Assembly: GCF_003665155.1 (NCBI RefSeq)
Contig: NZ_RCFQ01000007.1
Location: 1 to 64,000 of the forward strand
Length of the DNA stretch: 64,000 nucleotides
Direction: 5' to 3'
DNA from: Mariprofundus sp. EBB-1
Lineage (GTDB): Bacteria > Pseudomonadota > Zetaproteobacteria > Mariprofundales > Mariprofundaceae
A program made the translations under genes and the position numbers. Numbering within the stretch: the first letter of the stretch is position 1; each line of letters opens with the position of its first letter. The notes beneath the pieces were generated by a model. It saw nothing but the letters and a program-made list of their open reading frames with translations, was not told the origin of the DNA and searched no databases. This document shows positions 18,950-27,948 of this stretch, one piece after another.

Positions 18950-19309
18950 GACGACCCCTCCTGGAAATTCAGAAACCGACCTTCATCACTAACAAGGTCA
19001 GCAGATGCAGTCGAAAAAGACTTCCATGCTATTCGTTGTGCCGCATCGTCCGATCCTCCATGGATCCCAATAACTTTATACTGCGCCCGTTTCTCCAAGT
19101 TGTATATCCTAAACTTATAGCCTGTAAAATGACTGCGTCAGCAATCATTCTTCAAAATAAGGTCTAGCACACTTCATGATCTAAAAGAATTCCCATCAAC
19201 ATCCACGCAAAAGGGCCCAGCCATACATGATGGCCGGGCCCTTGATATCCATAAACAATGATAGAACTGAAACCATCCAGGTTTCAGCCCGAAGTAATGC
19301 TAGCTGTTA
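18950..19309. other. Intergenic region upstream of the PilZ gene
   Basis: This 360-bp gap presumably holds the PilZ promoter and, at its far end, the serC terminator (19208-19242). A minus-strand open frame starts at 19098 and runs into the PilZ gene in another frame. It has no recognisable family and is not called. Confidence 0.5.
19208..19242 (-). terminator. Rho-independent terminator after serC
   Basis: On the minus strand a stem of about 13 bp with one mismatch (AGGGCCCgGCCAT with ATGGCtGGGCCCT, 19211-19242) closes a short loop and ends in a TTTT run. It is 68 nt after the serC stop. Confidence 0.85.
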
Positions 19310-20392
19310 TTAGCCTTGGTTCTTTGCAAAGTCATGCATATAAGAGACCAGCGCATCTACACCTGCTTCCGGCATCGCATTATAAATACTGGCACGCATA
19401 CCGCCGACAGAACGATGACCTTTCAGCGTAATCAGACCGCGTTCTGCTGCGCCTTTTAGAAACGCTGCATCCATATCAGCATCTGGCAGGGTAAATGGTA
19501 CATTCATCCACGAGCGACCATTCTTAGCCACCGGACTACCATAGAAATCTCCACCATCAATCACGGCATAAAGCTTCTCGGCTTTGCGCTGGTTAATTTC
19601 ACCCATTGCCGCTAATCCACCTTGCTCTTTAATCCATTCAAATACCAATCCGGCCACATACCAACTGTAAGTTGCAGGCGTATTGTACATTGAATCATTG
19701 CTGGCCTGGGTTTCAAGATTGAATACTGCTGGCGTACTGGCTGATGCCTTGCCCAACAGATCCTCACGGATAATCACGATACAGAGGCCGGCAGGGCCAA
19801 TATTCTTCTGTGCGCCGGCATAGATCATACCGAATTTGGATACATCAATCGGACGCGAAAGAATGGTGGAAGACATGTCGGCAATCAGCGGCACATCACC
19901 CGTTTCCGGAATATAGTCGAATTCAACGCCACCAATCGTCTCATTAGGCGTATAGTGCACATAGGCTGCATCGGGATTCAACTGCAGCGATTCCTGTGTA
20001 GGCACAGTAGAAAATCCGCCTTCGGAAGTATCCGCAACAACATTCACCGTGCAGTAACGCTTCGCTTCAGCAATCGCTTTTTTCGACCACACACCGGTAT
20101 TGATATAATCGGCACTATCCTTGTCACCCAGCAGGTTCAACGGAATCATGGTAAATTGAGCAGAGGCACCACCTTGCAAAAATAACACTTTATAATTATC
20201 CGGAATCGACATCACGTCGCGCAGGTCTTTCTCAGCCTTATCCGCGATAGACATATATTCCTTACCGCGATGACTCATTTCCATCACAGACATACCTGAG
20301 CCATGCCAATCCAGCATCTCCTGCTGCGCACGTTCAATAACGGCCGTTGGTAACATCGCAGGCCCTGCACTAAAATTATAATGTCTTGTCAT
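19310..20392 (-). CDS. serC: Phosphoserine aminotransferase
   Basis: PLP-dependent class V aminotransferase that makes O-phosphoserine from 3-phosphohydroxypyruvate in serine synthesis and acts in pyridoxine synthesis. The 360-residue length is typical. Family marks are the N-terminal NFSAGPAMLP, FLQGGASAQF, the PLP-Lys region GAQKNIGPAG (about 200) and the C-terminal GHRSVGGMRASIYNA. It appears as a single-gene unit with its own terminator. Confidence 0.97.
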   Translation of the reverse strand: MTRHYNFSAGPAMLPTAVIERAQQEMLDWHGSGMSVMEMSHRGKEYMSIADKAEKDLRDVMSIPDNYKVLFLQGGASAQFTMIPLNLLGDKDSADYINTGVWSKKAIAEAKRYCTVNVVADTSEGGFSTVPTQESLQLNPDAAYVHYTPNETIGGVEFDYIPETGDVPLIADMSSTILSRPIDVSKFGMIYAGAQKNIGPAGLCIVIIREDLLGKASASTPAVFNLETQASNDSMYNTPATYSWYVAGLVFEWIKEQGGLAAMGEINQRKAEKLYAVIDGGDFYGSPVAKNGRSWMNVPFTLPDADMDAAFLKGAAERGLITLKGHRSVGGMRASIYNAMPEAGVDALVSYMHDFAKNQG

Positions 20393-20534
20393 GGTTATAC
20401 ATCCTGATGATCTGTTATTATTAAAAGACTATGCCTTCAATGACTCTGTCTAAGAAAACGCATGCATGGTAGCGACAGAAGATCAGATGCTCAACCCACG
20501 TTTAACTTTCAACAACGCAACCGGATATAAACAC

Positions 20535-21323
20535 CTATACGTTTATCAATTCATTCGGATCATATTCAGTTCTTGCATGAACAATTGTATCGGCCTCTTT
20601 ATCCCTTCGAATATGCAAACCGGACAATTTATCTTTATCCCATAGCCTTTTCATCAGGGTAATTTGATGTGCAATACCGTTCAGGTCTTTTTCAACAACC
20701 AGAGTCTGAATAGCTTTCATCTCACGCCTTGAAGCTCCAGTCATCTTTATGCCACGATTAAATACCAGCGAAAGCAGCATCGACTGAGCGTCGGCAGGCA
20801 GCAGCTCTACCCCCGGATATGCCTTTTTTGTTTTCTCAGCATATTTCGGTAACGTTGCCGAGCAATGAACATCACTCGCTACAGCTAGTGGAACGGTGAC
20901 CGATTTCACAGATGAAAGCGCTACATGCGCTGATTCACCTTTAAGCCCTGCTACATCGATCAGTTTATCTAATTCAACATCGGTGATTTTACCTTGCCAA
21001 TCTTTTTTGATTTGCGTCTTGTTTTGATAACCCAGGTCATAACCTATTCCAATGGTGATACCGCTCCGCCCCTTTGGCCACGTCGGGTGAGACAGAAATC
21101 GTCTATAATACGCCTGAGAAGAGATCTCAAAAAACACAATCTGTTCCAGCCCTTTTCTTGAACATGTCAGACTGTAAGCCTGATCCGCTTTTTCTATACC
21201 CAAGGATGCATCAAGTAATGATTCGATGCGTGTAAGCGTATCAGGTCCAAGCATGCCGTCATCATCAATACCAAAACGTCGTTGAATCGCCTTCAACCTT
21301 TCAGTCGTTTTTTTTGAAGTCAT
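20535..21323 (-). CDS. Lysozyme-like protein (possible pesticin/T4-lysozyme fold)
   Basis: A 262-residue protein without a signal peptide. The N-terminal 40 residues resemble a peptidoglycan-binding repeat (LKAIQRRFGIDDDGMLGPDTL). A lysozyme-like domain follows, with Glu in EISSQAYYR about 30 residues before ITIGIGYDLGYQ, a Glu-then-TxGxGxD arrangement seen in T4-lysozyme/pesticin-like muramidases. The later LLPADAQSMLLSLVFNRG also fits that fold. AGGG lies about 5 nt before the ATG. It is last in a four-gene cassette, 16 nt after the 536-residue gene. The muramidase assignment is an inference from motifs. Confidence 0.65.
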   Translation of the reverse strand: MTSKKTTERLKAIQRRFGIDDDGMLGPDTLTRIESLLDASLGIEKADQAYSLTCSRKGLEQIVFFEISSQAYYRRFLSHPTWPKGRSGITIGIGYDLGYQNKTQIKKDWQGKITDVELDKLIDVAGLKGESAHVALSSVKSVTVPLAVASDVHCSATLPKYAEKTKKAYPGVELLPADAQSMLLSLVFNRGIKMTGASRREMKAIQTLVVEKDLNGIAHQITLMKRLWDKDKLSGLHIRRDKEADTIVHARTEYDPNELINV

Positions 21324-21339
21324 TATCCCTCCCCTACAA

Positions 21340-22950
21340 CTAAGCTAAACCAAGTGCTTCCTCATGTCGCTGCGCCTCAATAAATATCGGAGCCCAATGC
21401 GATATACTCTTATACAATTTTAGCAAGGCCATGAGCAGACCCGCCCAACTAACCAGCCATACCTTCTTTAATAGTCCCAGTAAAATATCAAGAAAAGAAG
21501 CCAGGAAATCGCAAGACACACTGAATAATCCGGCTCGAGCACTGACATAATCAGCGATTCGACAAAGATCATCAGGATTACTTTCAGCCCTCACCAACAC
21601 CCTGTAGTCACTATCAAAATCTCGAGAAAACAACACCAGCGAATCGACTGAAACACCTAAGCTTTCCATCGGCAACTCAAGAACTCGCTTGGAAAAAAAC
21701 GCGATAGAACCTGCCACACCTTTAATAACAGCTCTCACACCCTCATAAGCTTTTAAAATATACTGGTAAGCGATTCGAGAAAGGTTTTTGACAAAACCAA
21801 CCATTTTTCCAAGCCCTTTTTTTACCATTGCACTTAACCAACGCCAGGCTCGCTTTATTCCATCCCAAACGCGTGCACCTATGCCAGAGATATGATCCCA
21901 AATCTGTTGCAGCAAGGTGTCATTCTTATTTTCATCCATTGCTATATTGAGTTGTTCGAACACATCTTCACTATCGGGAGCCTCTTCTTCTGATTCTGCT
22001 AGCAGCGCATGGATACCCTTGAAAAAGTCTGGAAAACTCCATTTTACAAAGCACGTCGCCTTCATCTCAGGTGTAGAGCGTTTATCCTTTCCCAGTCCTT
22101 CCCAGTACTGCACAAGCAATGGGTATAATGGATGATTGTCGTGTAAATCAAGCCCCCTACTTTGCTCAAATGTACGATCACCTTCACCATAACCATCCGG
22201 TTTAATCTCATAACCCGCCAGCCACAACTCGATCTTCGCCATAGCAATCACAAACGGACGAATACAACGCAAATTCTCCAAGCCTTTAACAGACCCTCCG
22301 CCCGCCAAGCGTTCAACGAATCCATCCTGATTGAAAATCAGTTCTAATGTTGCCAAGTCGATATCTCTGAGTGAAGTTTGCAGCCGAAGCTCATCCCATC
22401 TCAATACTTTCGCTACTTCAGCAAGATGCCTTAGTCCGGCATTAATAATACTCGGTTTAATATTCCTACCTGGAGGGATTTCTATCAAGCCCAGAGCAAA
22501 TAGTCGAAGGTGCAGTGCCCGTTTCAGCGCTGGACAGGGCTTGCCATTTTTCATCCACTTTTCAAGATGGGATGGTGCCTCAAAACTGATCAATTCCTGT
22601 AGTGCAAGCCACGTATGCTCACCAACCCAGCCGTCCCGCCTTAGTCGCATCTCACCAGATGCCGCCTGTTGAAATTTTTCAACAACCGGTTCCAATGCCT
22701 GCCACTGTTCACCACCATCCGTATTTGAGACCTGATAACCGAGCAACGTCAGGCGATCACGGATTGTATTCAACCTTGATTGCGAATAAGCATGCTCTGA
22801 CTGAGGTTGTTCATCAGGCAATGGCGTAATGACATGATCACCCACTGCCTGACCTATCGCATCTTCCAGACATACGTATTTATCCAACAATTCAACCGTG
22901 TGAATCGATTTAGCTTGCCTCCGGTCGAACGCCCGAGGTAATCCACACAA
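21340..22950 (-). CDS. Large protein with peptidoglycan-binding-like domain and C-terminal hydrophobic segments
   Basis: About 536 residues; full family unknown to me. Residues about 60-120 fit a PG_binding_1-like module (IRDRLTLLGYQV ... VEKFQQAAS ... RDGWVGEHTWLALQ). The middle is hydrophilic. After about residue 345 there is a Trp/Lys-rich amphipathic stretch (WDGIKRAWRWLSAMVKKGLGK), then hydrophobic helices near 395-415 and 480-515, so the C terminus may insert in membranes. No signal peptide is seen. The start is uncertain: TTG at 22950 is used, but the frame is open back to the stop of the preceding gene (22975). It is the third cassette gene. Confidence 0.55.
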   Translation of the reverse strand: MCGLPRAFDRRQAKSIHTVELLDKYVCLEDAIGQAVGDHVITPLPDEQPQSEHAYSQSRLNTIRDRLTLLGYQVSNTDGGEQWQALEPVVEKFQQAASGEMRLRRDGWVGEHTWLALQELISFEAPSHLEKWMKNGKPCPALKRALHLRLFALGLIEIPPGRNIKPSIINAGLRHLAEVAKVLRWDELRLQTSLRDIDLATLELIFNQDGFVERLAGGGSVKGLENLRCIRPFVIAMAKIELWLAGYEIKPDGYGEGDRTFEQSRGLDLHDNHPLYPLLVQYWEGLGKDKRSTPEMKATCFVKWSFPDFFKGIHALLAESEEEAPDSEDVFEQLNIAMDENKNDTLLQQIWDHISGIGARVWDGIKRAWRWLSAMVKKGLGKMVGFVKNLSRIAYQYILKAYEGVRAVIKGVAGSIAFFSKRVLELPMESLGVSVDSLVLFSRDFDSDYRVLVRAESNPDDLCRIADYVSARAGLFSVSCDFLASFLDILLGLLKKVWLVSWAGLLMALLKLYKSISHWAPIFIEAQRHEEALGLA

Positions 22951-22974
22951 GTTGATTTTCTGAGGAGCGATGAC

Positions 22975-23340
22975 TTACCCCTTTGAAACGCCCAAAGCGC
23001 TGGAAAACAGGGCCATAATACCATGTCGTGTTTCAATACCAGCCTTCAAAGCCGATTCATGCACGCGCTGCACATGGCTATCAAAACCAGCCTCAGGAAC
23101 CAGATTGATCGCATCACCATCACAGTTCATTTTAGTTACTGCGACGAGTTTGAGATTCTCTGGCCGACCAATTGAAGCCTTTAGATAACTTTCAAACTTG
23201 CTTACATCAATATCCTTTCCTTCTTTATCTTTGAGCTTCGTAATATCAATACTTCCGGTATATGTCTGCACCTCCAGAGATGCAAGATCAACAAAAGCAT
23301 CCTTCAATGTTCCAATGGCTTCATTCAATTTACTTGGCAT
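22975..23340 (-). CDS. Uncharacterised 121-residue protein of the lysozyme cassette
   Basis: No recognised family. It is a soluble, probably alpha/beta protein with no signal peptide. The central region is rich in charged residues and a hydrophobic helix lies near the C terminus. The reading frame overlaps the end of the 158-residue gene by 11 nt, and GGAGG lies 8 nt before its ATG, inside that upstream gene, so translation is coupled. Its constant neighbours here are a lysozyme-like and a peptidoglycan-binding-like protein. Confidence 0.6.
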   Translation of the reverse strand: MPSKLNEAIGTLKDAFVDLASLEVQTYTGSIDITKLKDKEGKDIDVSKFESYLKASIGRPENLKLVAVTKMNCDGDAINLVPEAGFDSHVQRVHESALKAGIETRHGIMALFSSALGVSKG

Positions 23341-23806
23341 TTTCTCTTCCTCCCAAATACAGCATCATTTTGACCATCCCCATGCCAATACATTTTAATA
23401 CCGCATGGTGAAAGTTTTTCTGAGACTGTGAACACGCATCCGCATAAGTACTTTGTTCTGTCACCGGATCTCTGTTTATCCAATAACAGCTTGTTATGAT
23501 CTGACTCGCAGCGAGCTTGTTAAAAAAATGTTCCCAGCTCTTATACTCCAGTTTTTTATTGCACTGCTTATCATTCACCATAGAAAAATAACGATACCAA
23601 TCCGGATAAAATTGGGCTCCATTTTTTGGAATAGTTTCCAGATCACATACAAATGTTTTCACCTGGGCTTCTTGGCTCAATCCTGTACCAAGGTAAGTTT
23701 TCAATGATGACAGTGCCAAATCCAAGCCTCTCATATTGCCACCGATTTGATGCGTGAATTCAATGTATTGGACTCTGAGTGAGAGCATGGCGATAAGAGA
23801 GGGCAA
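23330..23806 (-). CDS. Uncharacterised first gene of the lysozyme cassette
   Basis: Up to 158 residues, no recognised family. It is soluble with aromatic-rich segments (FYPDWYRYFSM, YKSWEHFF) and five Cys. The first start is TTG at 23806; ATG at 23734 has a closer ribosome-site-like GGTGG 4 nt upstream and would give 134 residues. It leads the four-gene minus-strand cassette 23806-20535 and lies across a 300-bp divergent region from rlmN. Confidence 0.55.
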   Translation of the reverse strand: MPSLIAMLSLRVQYIEFTHQIGGNMRGLDLALSSLKTYLGTGLSQEAQVKTFVCDLETIPKNGAQFYPDWYRYFSMVNDKQCNKKLEYKSWEHFFNKLAASQIITSCYWINRDPVTEQSTYADACSQSQKNFHHAVLKCIGMGMVKMMLYLGGRENAK

Positions 23807-24106
23807 ACATTCTGAAGATGTTCAAACGTTGGATATATTGTAATTATATCAGATAAATCCATATCTTCCCCCCGGAAAATATTCTTTTATCCACGTCCAT
23901 GTGCATTACGGGAATGCTCTGTCCCTGACAGGCTCTACCCTAAAGAACTATTTTTCAATACACATCCCCCATATGGGGGATATTTGGTGTTTTATTGAAT
24001 GCCATTCATCAGTCGCTGAACCTCTGCACTGTCTGATTCATGTGGTATGATACTTCATCAATGACGAAACTATCACGCTTATGGTTCCTCTGTCACAATA
24101 CGCCGC
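23807..24106. other. Divergent promoter region between the lysozyme cassette and rlmN
   Basis: No gene was seen. The left 50 bp is very AT-rich, suggesting the cassette promoter. An 18-bp perfect palindrome (23964-23981) lies near the middle and is the only clear operator candidate. Confidence 0.5.
23964..23981. promoter_or_regulatory. Perfect 18-bp palindrome, candidate operator
   Basis: The sequence reads ATCCCCC-ATAT-GGGGGAT on both strands. It lies about 160 bp upstream of the cassette's first gene and 126 bp upstream of rlmN. Symmetric C5/G5 half-sites are typical of dimeric or tetrameric repressors such as CsoR/RcnR-type proteins, but no such gene is in the window, so which gene it controls is open. 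Confidence 0.45.
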
Positions 24107-25219
24107 ATGACAGAACAGATCCCATTTCCATCTACCGATAAGCTGCAACTACCTGCGATTTTATTGCCTCAACTTAAAGTGTTGATGCAGGACTGGGGAA
24201 AGCCAGCGTTTCGCGCCAAGCAGATCATTGACTGGTGCAATAAAGGCATTCTTGATCCTGATGCGATGAAAAATATTCCGGGTGATGTCCGCGACACACT
24301 CAAAGATAAACTCCTCTGTGAACCACTCACGCTGATTCGGCGTGAATGCTCTACAGATGGCACACGCAAATATGTCTTTGCACTTAAACGCGGACGTTTT
24401 GCCGGCAAAATGGTGGAAAGCGTGTTTATCCCGGAAGAGAAACGCGGCACCGTATGCATCTCTTCACAAGTAGGCTGCGTGCTGGATTGTCCTTTCTGTC
24501 ATACTGGCACACAGGGGTTCGAAGCCAACCTGAGTGCGGGCGAGATTGTTGCTCAGGTGCTGGCTATTAAAGCCGACTTACGCACCGAACCGATTTCAGC
24601 CCGATCGATTGACGGTGACACACTGCATAGCGATATCACGCATATCGTCTATATGGGCATGGGTGAACCCATGGCCAATGAAGCAGCTGTGCACGAGAGC
24701 ATTGCCCTGCTGATGGATGAAGATGCACTGCATATCTCACGCCGCCGCATCACAGTATCAACATCCGGGCTAACGCCGCAAATTGAACGCCTTGGCGAAC
24801 TTCACCCTGTCAATCTGGCTATATCACTGCATTCAGCCATTGAAGAAAAACGGGATACGCTAGTGCCCATTAATCGCAAATATCCTTTGCAAACCCTGCG
24901 CGAATGCTTGAACACATACCCCGTTCGCAAACAACGTCACATTACACTGGAATATGTACTGCTCGATGGCATCAATGATCAGCAGGAAGATTTGAACGCC
25001 TTAATTGCCTTTGTGAACCCGGAACGCGAACGTGTGAACCTGATTCAGTTCAATGCTTTTCCGGGCAGCCCATACAGTGGTTCATCAAAGAATCACATGA
25101 AAGCATTTGCGCAAGAATTGATTTCTAAAGGCATTCGTGCCACTGTAAGGCGCTCGCGGGGGGATGACATTATGGCAGCCTGCGGTCAGTTAAAAGCAAA
25201 TACAAAGGCGGACACGTAA
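24107..25219 (+). CDS. rlmN: Dual-specificity RNA methyltransferase RlmN
   Basis: Radical-SAM enzyme that methylates C2 of A2503 in 23S rRNA and, in many bacteria, A37 of some tRNAs. 370 residues, normal length. The radical-SAM cluster is CVLDCPFC (CxxxCxxC). The family marks QVGCVLDC, YMGMGEPMAN and the methyl-carrying Cys near the C terminus (DDIMAACGQL) are present. It is the first gene of a likely operon with mtnP, the pilF-like gene and rodZ. Confidence 0.97.
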   Translation: MTEQIPFPSTDKLQLPAILLPQLKVLMQDWGKPAFRAKQIIDWCNKGILDPDAMKNIPGDVRDTLKDKLLCEPLTLIRRECSTDGTRKYVFALKRGRFAGKMVESVFIPEEKRGTVCISSQVGCVLDCPFCHTGTQGFEANLSAGEIVAQVLAIKADLRTEPISARSIDGDTLHSDITHIVYMGMGEPMANEAAVHESIALLMDEDALHISRRRITVSTSGLTPQIERLGELHPVNLAISLHSAIEEKRDTLVPINRKYPLQTLRECLNTYPVRKQRHITLEYVLLDGINDQQEDLNALIAFVNPERERVNLIQFNAFPGSPYSGSSKNHMKAFAQELISKGIRATVRRSRGDDIMAACGQLKANTKADT

Positions 25220-25253
25220 GAACAATTATGAACACACCGACTTGGCAGGGTCT

Positions 25254-26123
25254 ATGAGCAGACAGCAATCAGGACGCACCGGCATTATTGGCGGCAGTGG
25301 TTTGTACGACATTGAAGGCGTCAAAGTGCTCGAAACACTTGATATCGACACACCTTTCGGTAAGCCATCTGACAGTCTGATGCTGGCCGAAATCCATGGC
25401 CAGGAAGTCGTTTTTTTACCACGACATGGACGTGGGCACACCATTCCCCCCCACAAAATCAATTACCGCGCCAATATTTACGCCATGAAATTAGCTGGCG
25501 TGAATCGCATTATTTCGATCTCGGCTGTCGGCTCCCTGAAAGAACACATTGCACCGGGTGATTTTATACTGGTCGATCAATTTGTTGATCGCACCCACAG
25601 CCGTGAAAGCAGCTTCTTTGATGGCCCTATTGTAGCGCATGTATCGATGGCTGATCCGGTTTGCAGCTGCCTGAAATCAGATCTCTCAGTAGCTTGTCAG
25701 CAAGCAGATATAAAGACCCATCAACAGGGTAGCTATCTGGTGATGCAAGGGCCACAATTTTCTAGCAGAGCAGAATCAAACCTCTACCGTTCATGGGATA
25801 TGGACGTCATTGGCATGACCAATTTACCAGAGGCCAAATTGGCTCGCGAAGCAGAAATTTGTTATGCCACCGTTGCCATGAGCACCGATTATGATTGTTG
25901 GCACACTGAAGAAGAAGATGTCTCTGTAGCATCGATTGTCGAAGTCATGCACGCCAATGTGGCCAAAGCACAACGCATGTTGCAGCAGTTTTTCTCTCAC
26001 CCCTCGACGCATGAGACATGCAGCTGCCAGCAAGCGCTTGAGCATGGTATTTTTGCGGATTTGAAAGCACAGGATGATCAGGCTATTCGCCCCATTCATG
26101 CCTTGGTAAAACGTTTCCTATGA
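25254..26123 (+). CDS. mtnP: S-methyl-5'-thioadenosine phosphorylase
   Basis: Phosphorolysis of methylthioadenosine to adenine and methylthioribose 1-phosphate in methionine salvage. About 289 residues. The phosphate site GIIGGSGLYDIEG, RHGRGH, SAVGSL, MQGPQFSSRAES and the base-site region MSTDYDCWH are all as in the MTAP/PNP family. The Asp in TDYD favours 6-aminopurine use. ATG at 25254 is preferred over the in-frame TTG at 25242. Its stop overlaps the next start by 4 nt. Confidence 0.93.
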   Translation: MSRQQSGRTGIIGGSGLYDIEGVKVLETLDIDTPFGKPSDSLMLAEIHGQEVVFLPRHGRGHTIPPHKINYRANIYAMKLAGVNRIISISAVGSLKEHIAPGDFILVDQFVDRTHSRESSFFDGPIVAHVSMADPVCSCLKSDLSVACQQADIKTHQQGSYLVMQGPQFSSRAESNLYRSWDMDVIGMTNLPEAKLAREAEICYATVAMSTDYDCWHTEEEDVSVASIVEVMHANVAKAQRMLQQFFSHPSTHETCSCQQALEHGIFADLKAQDDQAIRPIHALVKRFL

Positions 26124-26905
26124 AGCTACGCAACACATTCATCCGAATATGTGCCTTCATATTTCTGAGTATGATCATGGCTGCATGTGCAACGACTCCT
26201 CGCTCAACAATGGATGCAGACACACAGGAAAAACTGGCACATATTCATTATCAGCTTGGCATTGATGCGCTTGGCAAAGAAGGCATGTTACCCAAAGCGT
26301 TTGATGAACTGATGAAGTCCAATACGATTCAGCCTAATCAACCCCATGTCTTGGATGCATTGGCTTATGCATGGCTGTTGCGCGGAGACTTGAAAAAATC
26401 AGAATCTTACTACATCCAGGCCCTTCAATATGGCCCCCGTGCCAGTATTTACAATAATTATGCCAGCCTACTCAATCGTTTAGAACTCTACAAAAAGGCA
26501 GAACAAAATGCGCGCCATGCGTTGGATGATCCCCGCTATCCCAATCAGGATCTTGCTTTTATCAATTTGGGCAACGCTCTGCTGGGGCAACTTAAATATC
26601 CGGAAGCCATCAAAAACTTTCAGCAAGCCAAGCTATTTAATCCTTCTAACGCCTTATCCGATTACAGAATTGCTTACACCTATTTCAAACAGAACAAATT
26701 ACGTGAAGCCCGGCTGTTGTATGAAGCGCTTATTCGCAAACAAGCGGGGAATCGTAACGCCGTAGAAGGAATGCTCGCCGTCCTGAATAAACAACATGAC
26801 AACCCTCAAGCCCGTGCCGTTTTAAATGCTTTTGCGCAACAGACATCATCGCCATTGGATAAAGCCTGGGCACTCAATCAAATAAAGAGGCTGGACCGCC
26901 CATGA
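26120..26905 (+). CDS. TPR lipoprotein, PilF/PilW-like type IV pilus pilotin
   Basis: A 261-residue lipoprotein: a signal peptide ends in a lipobox (MIMAACA, Cys about 23), followed by about five or six TPR repeats (for example PHVLDALAYAWLLRGDLKKSE, ASIYNNYASLLNRLELYKKAE). This is the architecture of PilF/PilW, which helps insert and assemble the PilQ secretin at the outer membrane. It is placed directly before rodZ, as in many Gammaproteobacteria (rlmN-pilF-rodZ order). It is coupled by 4-nt overlaps on both sides. Other pilus genes are not in the window. Confidence 0.85.
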   Translation: MKLRNTFIRICAFIFLSMIMAACATTPRSTMDADTQEKLAHIHYQLGIDALGKEGMLPKAFDELMKSNTIQPNQPHVLDALAYAWLLRGDLKKSESYYIQALQYGPRASIYNNYASLLNRLELYKKAEQNARHALDDPRYPNQDLAFINLGNALLGQLKYPEAIKNFQQAKLFNPSNALSDYRIAYTYFKQNKLREARLLYEALIRKQAGNRNAVEGMLAVLNKQHDNPQARAVLNAFAQQTSSPLDKAWALNQIKRLDRP

Positions 26906-27948
26906 ATACAAGCCAAGCAAACACACCAGAAGATAACGAAAAACTTATTTCTCCACGCCAATTGCTGCTGCAAGAAATTGCAACGATGCTCGTAGAGGCT
27001 CGCACTGCAAAACAACAACCTATCTCTAAACCGGTACGAAAATTAAAAATACCTGCCAATCACCTGCAAGCACTTGAGAGCGGTAAATGGGATTCATTGC
27101 CAGATGATGTCTATGTTATCGGTTTCTTACGTCAGTACAGCAAATACCTTGGCATTGATCTTTCCGAGCAAATTGATCGCCTGAAAAACCCTGACTATAC
27201 CCTGACCCGCCCCCTGACATTTCCCGATCCACCGGTGGCACCATCACGCCTGTGGGCATGGCTGACAGGCGGTGCTTTTGTAGTGTTATTTATCCTGTTT
27301 AATGTTCTCAACAACGATGATAATCAGGACGTTCATGTTCAGGCGGATAACACTCCGGCGGCTCCGGGCACTGCACAGACCATCAACAACAGTGATGATA
27401 CAGCGAACGCAATCACCCCATCCACAGTGAATACAACAGGTTCTGATGCCAAATCCAATGACCCCGCCACTCATAATGTTGCTGATACAGCAACAACTCT
27501 GGCCAGTAAACAAATAGCCGAAGCATTAAAAAACGCTGCGGTAGAAAACACTGCCGTTAAACCTGCAAGCAAAACAAACAAACCTGCTTCAGCCAGCGTT
27601 AACGCCAAGCTCAAGACCTTGCCGGCACTGCAACAGATTCAACCCAAGCAGCAGGCCAAAACCAAGCTACATGAATTTCGCTTTGAAGCGGTAACGGCCC
27701 CCGTTTGGATGCAGATATTTTTACCCAACGCAGCCGGTGATGGAAAAGGACGCCTGTTAAAAGAGATATTATTAAAAAAAGGGCGCGTCTCGACCATCCG
27801 CTACGCCACAGAAACCTTGTGGATTACCTGTGGCAATGCCTTAGCACTGCGCATTTATGTTGATCGCAAAACGGTTGTGCATACAGGCAAGCTCGGAGCC
27901 GGTAAAAAAGTCTTGCGTGATTACCGCTTTGACATCAGCACGCAATAG
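26902..27948 (+). CDS. rodZ: RodZ-like cytoskeletal helix-turn-helix membrane protein
   Basis: A 348-residue bitopic protein. The N-terminal cytoplasmic HTH (about 12-95; LPDDVYVIGFLRQYSKYLGID is the diagnostic HTH_25 segment) binds MreB in characterised RodZ. A single membrane helix (WAWLTGGAFVVLFILFNVL, about 115-135) follows, then a Thr/Asn/Ala-rich linker and a periplasmic DUF4115 beta domain (about 250-340). It would help to maintain rod shape. Last gene of the rlmN operon. Confidence 0.87.
   Translation: MNTSQANTPEDNEKLISPRQLLLQEIATMLVEARTAKQQPISKPVRKLKIPANHLQALESGKWDSLPDDVYVIGFLRQYSKYLGIDLSEQIDRLKNPDYTLTRPLTFPDPPVAPSRLWAWLTGGAFVVLFILFNVLNNDDNQDVHVQADNTPAAPGTAQTINNSDDTANAITPSTVNTTGSDAKSNDPATHNVADTATTLASKQIAEALKNAAVENTAVKPASKTNKPASASVNAKLKTLPALQQIQPKQQAKTKLHEFRFEAVTAPVWMQIFLPNAAGDGKGRLLKEILLKKGRVSTIRYATETLWITCGNALALRIYVDRKTVVHTGKLGAGKKVLRDYRFDISTQ

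Noticed and set aside
18853..19098. Minus-strand open frame overlapping the start of the PilZ gene
   Set aside because: It overlaps the clear PilZ start in another frame by about 97 nt and its sequence has no family resemblance.
23807..23980. Prophage remnant around the lysozyme cassette
   Set aside because: No integrase, portal, capsid, tail or holin sequence and no att-like duplication was seen within the cassette or its flanks.
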